From the NCBI RefSeq assembly GCF_050624435.1, contig NC_134542.1:111831677-111895676 (forward strand): DNA of 64,000 bases, in the 5' to 3' direction. Source of the DNA: Tenrec ecaudatus. Taxonomy: Eukaryota; Chordata; Mammalia; Afrosoricida; Tenrecidae. The notes under the pieces were generated by a model that was not told where the DNA came from, ran no database searches, and saw only the letters and a program-made list of their open reading frames with translations. This document shows, in pieces, positions 57,236-64,000 of the stretch (position 1 is its first letter; every line of letters starts with the position of its first letter). A program made the position numbers and the translations under genes.

Positions 57236-59594
57236 GTGATAACTTATCTTTCTATAGGAACCTCCTTCTCCAAATCTAGATTGATTATAGGCATTAGCTA
57301 AAGAATCAACCCAGCTTTGGGGAAATTAATACAAAACTCATTTCCCTCTCACATGCTCCTCATAAATACATATAAACTTTTACTGACGTTCAGCTCAATT
57401 CTCCTTCTATTTTCTTATGCTCCTATCTAAAAAAAGGTAAAAGTATTTTGGAGAAGAAGAAAATAGCCTTTGAAATGCTGTTAACTTTCTGTTTTCTAAT
57501 GAACTTAATAAGCTCCCCAGAAAGAACCTTCAAAAATATTTAAGTAATGTTATTTTGTCCAGTGGTACAAAGCATCCTGGGTAAGATACAGCATGATCGA
57601 TTTTACAAGTATGGAGCTAACAGTGGAAAGAAACTCACAGGAGAACACATGTTCACTTTGATGTATTTTAATATGTTTAGATGGGGATCTGTTGCTAGAT
57701 TTTCCACAGGAACCATTTATCTGAGTTTTCACCTCAAATTCCAGCTGAATGAGAAGCGTGCCAGCTCATTTCTAACTACTACCTGGCTAACTGTTTGTTT
57801 CTTTGTTGTTTCCTTGTTGGTTTGGGCACCACCAGCCACTTGCCATAGGGAATATTTTGACCAAAGGCATAATTCGCTTAATTGAAACCACTGTCACTTT
57901 CTTTGCTCTCTTTATTCATTTATTGAGAGCTCCTCCGAGAAGAGGTCTGCTAGGGGAACGGGGGTTGTGGGACATGAGGGAAGCAGCCTGAGGTTTGCTA
58001 TGAAACCCTTGCCTTTCCCTAGACAAATGTATAAAACCTGAACCGCAGAGCCAGAGTCAGGAGTATTATTTAAGAATCAATGCATTTTGATGAAGATCAA
58101 GTTCATGGAGTCATTCTGACCTACCCAGTTACTTTTTCCAGGCAAGATTTCAAAAACACTCTTCCCAGAACACCTATTAAAGCTGACAGGCTCTCTGGAA
58201 GACAGAACTACATTTCCTCCCCACCCCCACCCCCCATACCTGTCGAGAGAGACTTGTCTTGTCTGTGAGAGTCATGTTTCTCTAGTAATAGTCTATGGAG
58301 CATTGCATCAGACTCAGTAGCGATACTTGATTGAAATCCAGGGACTTGGGATCCGCTTTCAAACCTTTGCAATCAAAATCCATGGGGTTGGTTCAGAAAC
58401 TATGAAATGTTAATGTCTAGGTGTCATAGGAAAGCATGCACTTGAAGTAGGATAAAGCATTTCCTCTGCCTTGGAATTGGCATTATGGCCCAGGCATGCC
58501 CTCTCAACATGTATGCATTATGTACAGAATCATATTTAACATGATATTGGAGAATTTTAAGAAAAAGAAAGCATGTCCAACTTCCCTCAAACAACTTAAA
58601 TTCAATCTGACAAGGCTCGTGTGTCTTAAAAAGTGGTGAGAGCAAACACAGTCTTTATTTAAAAGGAGGCGACTCAACTGGTCACAGGATTTTTTATAGA
58701 GTAATTGAAAAGCTGTGACCCTGGCATCTACAGAAAATGCAGATTTTCAAAGGTTTCCCTCTTAAATGTTTCCCTTACACAATCCTGCAACACTTGTCCA
58801 TCTGTCTTACTGTGATGGGCTGGGTGTTGATAGGATATTGGAAATGATGCCACTCATATTTCAATTATCAGCGAGGGTTGGCCCTTGTAGCCAGGTTTTA
58901 GTGGAGCTACAAAATGAAAGCAGGCTAGCAAAAGGGGTCTGAGGATCTCTTTACAAATATTAGTGCAGAAAATTACTCCCACATCTGACTTCCTCTGGTA
59001 TGAGCAGGAACAAGGAAAACCCAAACTCCTCACCACTCCGACGCTGCTTGTCACATAGCATCCTCCATCCTTCTTTCACCCTATTCTAACACCTAGCAAC
59101 CCTCCCACAGCACGTCACTTCTCAGGTTGGGTGCAATAATCTGTTGCAATAGCCACAGCGAACCAGGAGGGTTTGTTAGAGAAGTTAACAGAGAATGACA
59201 AGCTGGGATCAGGACACATCCAGGATGCAATCATTGGTCTACAGACGCACCTCTCTTCAGTCAATAGCCAAGTTTCTCTCCAGCCCTCTGCTTTTCAGTC
59301 ACGTAGTCCTGTGACCTGTGTCCCCTGGGCCGTGGGCTGCCTGCCATGCCTGCTTATTGTCTGCCATCTCAGTTATGTGCTTCTCTGCTCAGTCTCAGTC
59401 TCCAAGCACACGACTCTGCTGCCTCCACCTCTTCAGATAAGGATATGTGTACATGCTGTTCTTTCTTGATGGTCCCAGTATTTGCTTTCTGTTCCTACTT
59501 CTGAGGTCGTTTTCTTAGGTTAAAAGGAATAGCAAAACTGGCCAGTCCCCTCCTTAGAGTCCTCAACACCTTGTGTGCATGATCCCAAGAAATC
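57236..59594. other. 2.4 kb without a recognised feature
   Basis: Several frames of 60-112 codons on both strands, none with a domain. C-rich run at 58218-58237. Nothing named. Confidence 0.45.
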
Positions 59595-59875
59595 ATTTTA
59601 TGGCAGTTACAGAGACACAGGTAGAAGACCCATAAGTTCTTCATTTCACTTCAACATATCATCCCATAACAACCTAAAGATCACAACAGGATATTGCCTA
59701 GTAAATGTTATAAGACTGATTTCTAGTTTGGAAAGGACTTCCAGTACACAATATGAACACAAACCATGTATGAGCAAATATGGATGTGGTATGGGGATAG
59801 GAGTATTTTGTTCTGCTCTGCCTGGAACCACCAAGTGTCAGAGCTGACACAAAGGCAGCTTACAACAATAGCAAC
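59595..59875 (+). mobile_element. RTE 3' end, plus, diverged
   Basis: 'gatgtggtatggggatagga', 'gtattttgttctgctctgcc' and 'tgtcagagctgacacaaagg' + 'cagcttacaacaata' follow the RTE/AfroSINE terminus (compare 36180-36268). Upstream blocks are weaker. Confidence 0.55.
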
Positions 59876-59882
59876 TCTTCTT

Positions 59883-59898
59883 AAAGAAACCTAACTTA
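59883..59898. repeat. Target-site duplication, left copy (L1 tail)
   Basis: The 16-mer AAAGAAACCTAACTTA is repeated exactly at 60173-60188. Confidence 0.92.
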
Positions 59899-60172
59899 GT
59901 GGGGAAAAAAAGAGGACCTAATGCAGAGGGCTTAAAAGGAGAGCAAATGCTTTGAGAGTGATTAGGGTAAAGAATGTATGGATGTGCTTTATATAATTGA
60001 TGTATGTATATGTGTGGATTGTGATAAGAGTTGTATGAGCCCCTAATAAAATGTTAAAAAAAAGAAAATGATTAGGGCAGAGAATGTACAGATGTGCTTT
60101 ATACAATTGATGTATGTATATGCATGGATTGTGATAAGAGTTGTATGAGCCCCGAATAAAATGTTAAAAAAA
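59899..60172 (+). mobile_element. Very short L1-type 3' tail with internal duplication
   Basis: Limits are set by the 16-bp target duplications. Only the last part of the long 3' UTR family is present ('aaatgctttgagagtgatta', 'gtggattgtgataagag'). The final 110 bp are tandemly doubled (59960-60069 and 60070-60172), each unit having its own AATAAA (60045-60050, 60155-60160) and A-run. The doubled polyA end could have been in the source RNA or arisen after insertion. Confidence 0.88.
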
Positions 60173-60188
60173 AAAGAAACCTAACTTA
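60173..60188. repeat. Target-site duplication, right copy (L1 tail)
   Basis: Exact second copy of AAAGAAACCTAACTTA. Confidence 0.92.
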
Positions 60189-62041
60189 TTCTCTCTTCGG
60201 AGTAAATACCAGAATTCATGCTTCCACTAGAAATTGTGTAGGATTTGGGTCCTTCTGAATATCCACCGTGTTCAAAGAGATCAAACTAAGAGCGACCGTG
60301 GATGCCAGCTCTGCTTACCGAGCTATCCTGGACCTCAAGTGTCTGAAGCACTGCCTCCCAGAACGGCAAGGTCTATTGATCTGAACACACATATAAACTG
60401 GGTTAAGGGGCTACAGATAAAACGAATCCACCAGGAGGGTTCTGTGACTTCCTCATAACTCCTCTATTCAGACTCTCACTGCCGTTCGTTAGCGAACCAA
60501 GTATACCTGGGTTTTATTGGCACTTACCTTATAAAATACAAAAATTCCAATATTTACACTATGTCTAATATATAAAATTGAGATTTTCTGCAAGAGAAAA
60601 GAAGCAGGGTACATTCAAAGATAGGTTTAAAACCAAATTCTAGCTCAATTCAGTTCATAGCTCATTATCCTACATGCACCAGTTGCCCCAGAAATGTGGG
60701 TTTATTGATCTTTGATTGTATAAATGGATGTACTATGGAACAAACAACAACAAAACCCATAAAGAGTTCAGAAACAGTGTGATATAACTGGCCTTATAGA
60801 AGCCAGCAATATGATAGTGCTCTGTCCAGGTTCCCCCACGCACCCCCATGAACACTGATCATAGAAAGAGCGGGGAGAGGAGCGCTTGCTTTTTGAAACA
60901 TAGGAGAGTTGCTATGGATAATATTTTTATTTCATGGGTCCTTAAAGGTGCTGTCAATAAATGTTTATGTTCTTCTGCTTTAGCTCTCTATGATGGATCC
61001 AGCAGTTACTGCAAGCCTGAAATCTCTGCATGGGTTTTCACAACTACAGATCATAAAATAAAAGCCTGTGCTGGAGTCCAAGAGTGCAGTGGATGCTGTG
61101 GGGCAGCACTGCAGGTTCAGGTGAACCCTTGGCTCTCCCTGTTGGAGCGATTTCTCATGGAGCCACGCTCCTGTCACCAGATCTGCAAGACATGAGACAA
61201 TTATTCCGTTAAAAGGGATGTTTTGAACTGTGATTGTAAAAATGCGAGAATACAAAGGCTTGTGCTTTCCAAATAATCAGATCTCCAGCATAAGCAAAAA
61301 GGTGCATAACCAGCCTGATTCTGGGGAAAGTCCAGACACAATGAAAGAGAGAACAAGAAACCTGCTGGGGAACGCTACAGGAGTAAGCAGGAAGGCCAGA
61401 AAATTCCATCTCCCTCCAAGCAGTGGTTTCCATGACATCCACTGCACCAAGGAGCATAAATCCTACCCAGAAGAAGATCAGCTGGATTCTCCCCGAGGCT
61501 ACTAGTGGCACCACGGTTTCCAATGAGTTTGAAAAGAAACAGAGAACATCATGTTGTAGGAAGACTTACAAAAGTAAGAGTGTCCATTGCCCTTGACCTA
61601 ATCCAAAATTTAAAATCATGTGAAGGTCCAATCTCTTCAAGGGCATTTTTCTTAGCTGCCAACACTAGAATTGGCTTTTATACCTCCAAATTCCAAGAGG
61701 ATGTAGGATCTAATAGTCTAACATTTCAGGTAGGAATTACATAGAAACAGATACCCAGCTGAAAGATGCCACCACTCTTAGTGACAAAATATCAGAAACC
61801 AAGATATTCCAAAGCGAAGTCTGTTCTATAGAAACCTAGGAGTCCCTGAGATGCTTTCAGGGCGTCAAGAAGACGACGATTCTTCTTCATCATCACTAAC
61901 GGTATTTGCCTTCTTCATTGTGTGGACATCTGCATTAATGGCACTAAAGCAATTGGGGTGAGGCTGCTGGATCCCCTTAGAGAGTAAACGCCACGGCGTG
62001 AAGCTGCGAGGGCAGCCACAGACATCTCTCTTGACATGCAC
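60189..62041. other. 1.9 kb without a recognised feature
   Basis: Frames of 90-115 codons occur (60848-61195 plus, 61209-61523 minus), without domains or family resemblance. The cysteine-rich stretch near 61075-61110 (E-C-S-G-C-C) is short and I do not assign it. Confidence 0.4.
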
Positions 62042-62110
62042 GCGATAGATAGAAGATAGAGAGATAGATAGAAGATAGATAGATTGAGAGAGAGATAGAT
62101 AGGTAGATAG

Positions 62111-62183
<73 letters not shown>

Positions 62184-62252
62184 GATAGATAGATAGATAG
62201 AGGAGATAGGTAGATAGATTGTTAGAGAGAGAGAGAAGATAGAGAGATAGAT

Positions 62253-62302
<50 letters not shown>

Positions 62303-62398
62303 GACAGAGAGAGAGAGAGAGAGAGACAGAGAGAGAAATGATTGATAGATAGAAGATAGATAGAGAGATAGATTGAGAGAGATAGATCGATCGATAGG

Positions 62399-62479
<81 letters not shown>

Positions 62480-62489
62480 GATGGATAAG
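62042..62489. repeat. (GATA)n compound microsatellite
   Basis: About 450 bp of GATA units with GA and GACA interruptions. The purest blocks are at 62116-62182, 62251-62301 and 62397-62479. The 291-codon minus-strand frame across it (61915-62790) is a low-complexity translation (repeating S-I-Y-L) and not a gene. Confidence 0.97.
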
Positions 62490-62834
62490 AATAAATGCTC
62501 ATTACACTAGAGAATTTTATTGATGCATCAATAAAAATATTAATTTTATTACATCTATCTCGCGTGTGTATTGATGTGCCTAAGAACACTTTCAGAAGCG
62601 CTGCCCTATGACTAGGAAGATCAATGGTTGTGTGGTCTACTCCAAGAAGAACTAGGAGAGGTAGAAAAGAGGAGAGAATAGAGTTACAGCACAACACAGT
62701 GTATACAAAAGGCATGAGAAGCAATCTGATTTTAAACCCTCCCCAATTATGGAGTCTGTGAGAAAGTGAGACCATCTTTTCGTGCCCCAAAGAAGTACTA
62801 ACACTTTGAATTCAGGTTATTTGGGAGGGACAGA
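62490..62834. other. No recognised feature
   Basis: Spacer between the GATA array and the L1 ORF1 remnant. Confidence 0.45.
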
Positions 62835-63810
62835 AAAATCTGCTTACAAAGTATAAGGCAATACCTCTGTCATTTTGATGTCCGTAGTTATTTTATTTTT
62901 TGTAGTTTTATTGGAATCTGTTTCTCCTTTAATTCTGTGTTGTTTTGAGTGCAGCTTTTGTTGCATTTGTCTGGGTAGTGGTGTCCTGTATGTTGCTCTC
63001 AGGATTGTCTGAGATTGTTGAATGCCTTTAATTTTTCTGTGTCTGAAAATAGCATTCTCTTTCATATTTGGGGGCTAATTTTACTTGGTCAGTAATATTT
63101 TCCTTTCATAATTGTATGTATTTCATCCGTTGTCGTCTTGCCTGAATTGTTTCTGCTGAGAATTCTGGCTTATCTTTATCAGTTTTCCTTTGCATGTGAC
63201 TGTTCTTTGCCCATAGCTGTACCCAAGAGTCTCTCCTTTTCCTTGAAATTGGAGAGTTTCATTACGACATGCTGCATTGATTTTCTATTGGGATCTATCA
63301 TGTTGGGAATTTTCTCAACTTCTTGAATAATGATTTTCTCTCCCTTTGTTATGCTGGGGAAATTCTGTTCCAGTACTATTTTCTCTTTATATATTTTTGT
63401 TTCCTCTTCCTCCAGGATCCCAATACGATATAGGTTGTTTCTCTTGAGAGTGCCCCACATTATTCTCAGGCTTTCTTTCAATTCCCTTGTTTTTTATTTA
63501 TATTTTAATAATTTTCCCCTCTAATCAGTTGTACTTAGAATAATTGTCTTCAAACTCACTGATTTGGTTTTCATTTTATTCCATTCTTTTACTAGACTCT
63601 TGCCATGTTGTTCAATTTTGTTATCTTATTCTTTGAGTGTAGCGTTTCTAATTTTTCAATTCCTTCCAATGTTCCCATGAGTATTCTACATATCTCTTGA
63701 AGGAAATTAAACATCATTTTTTCTGAACTCTATATCTGGTAATCCCAGGACTTTTATTTACCAGAGTACTCTATTGGGTTTGGGTGATTTTTCGGTGGTT
63801 TGTGTTTGTT
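62835..63810 (-). pseudogene. L1/HAL1-type ORF1 remnant, minus
   Basis: On the minus strand, the frame at 63481-63179 carries the ORF1p RNA-binding middle region: a conserved 'N-L-Y-R-I-G-I-L-E-E-E' segment, 'E-Q-N-F-P-S-I' and 'V-E-K-I-P-N', and then the 'V-V-M-K-L-S-N-F-K-E-K-E-R-L-L' stretch. Just downstream, F-S-A-E-T-I-Q-A-R-R of the C-terminal domain follows in another frame. The piece upstream (63810-63490) resembles the coiled-coil part. Frames are broken by stops and shifts. ORF1p normally coats L1 RNA as a trimeric chaperone. No ORF2 follows on the 3' side, which agrees with HAL1 (an L1 lacking ORF2) or with deletion. The polyA end is not seen. Confidence 0.78.
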
Positions 63811-64000
63811 TGTTTTTTCTTCTTTTGAGTGTACTGCAGTCGGCTGCTGTTTTAATGGTGTGTAGGCTGCTGGGTCGTGTAGCGGTAGGGGAGCCTGTTG
63901 AGTGACATAGGAAAGGTCTAATAGTAGATGGAAAACATACAGGGAGGAAGAAAAGGGGAGAGAGGTAGGTACATGGGGAAGGTGGAGGGGTGGATACAGA
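63811..64000. other. Edge of the window
   Basis: Possibly upstream sequence of the L1/HAL1 element, then purine-rich DNA (gaggaagaaaaggggagag). Nothing is established. Confidence 0.3.

Noticed and set aside
57547-57885. 112-codon frame with a hydrophobic stretch
   Set aside because: A short hydrophobic run occurs, but there is no signal peptide pattern, no family resemblance and AT-rich composition. A chance frame is the simplest explanation.
61915-62790. 291-codon open frame on the minus strand
   Set aside because: It is the translation of the GATA microsatellite (repeating S-I-Y-L) with short unique ends. No domain or start context supports a gene.

Overview
This window is non-coding DNA from a mammalian nuclear genome. 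I found no convincing protein-coding gene, no CpG-island promoter and no multi-exon structure. The open frames longer than 60 codons are scattered on both strands, lack recognisable domains, and are mostly accounted for by repeats or chance. The repeat content points to Afrotheria: many copies of the tRNA-derived AfroSINE family, RTE-type LINEs whose 3' ends match the SINE tails, and an L1 lineage with a distinctive long 3' UTR. A short hAT-type element resembling SPIN, a transposon known to have entered the tenrec genome horizontally, favours a tenrec such as Echinops telfairi. The species call is inference from remembered repeats.

Layout. 0-10 kb: scattered AfroSINEs, a C-rich unit repeated at least three times (4257-6430) and split by another element, and an L1 3' end near 6.5-7 kb. 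10.5-13.3 kb: a full-length U1 snRNA retropseudogene with target-site duplications, whose tail became a TTTC microsatellite, then a long L1 3' UTR copy and a TG repeat. 14-20 kb: old MIRs, a GC-rich patch, an L1 3' UTR copy with a perfect 13-bp target duplication, LTR-like signals and a SINE inside a SINE. 20-30 kb: mostly AT-rich DNA with old repeats. 30-37 kb: dense nesting, with a SPIN-like element in a local duplication, RTE fragments, a probable solo LTR inside an RTE, and an RTE inside an L1. 37-50 kb: SINEs, MIRs, two more L1 3' UTR copies and an RTE inside an RTE. 50-57 kb: several copies of a mosaic family with related short ends, including a tail-to-tail inverted pair. 57-64 kb: an RTE tail, a short L1 tail with a 16-bp target duplication, a 450-bp GATA array and an L1/HAL1-type ORF1 on the minus strand.

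There is no operon or pathway here. The parts relate through retrotransposition: L1 machinery plausibly mobilised the U1 copy and the truncated L1 tails (target duplications of 13-16 bp and A-rich tails), and RTE probably mobilised the AfroSINEs. The most interesting material is a set of about nine elements of roughly 0.4-0.65 kb that share terminal sequences but have different interiors. I do not recognise them by name.
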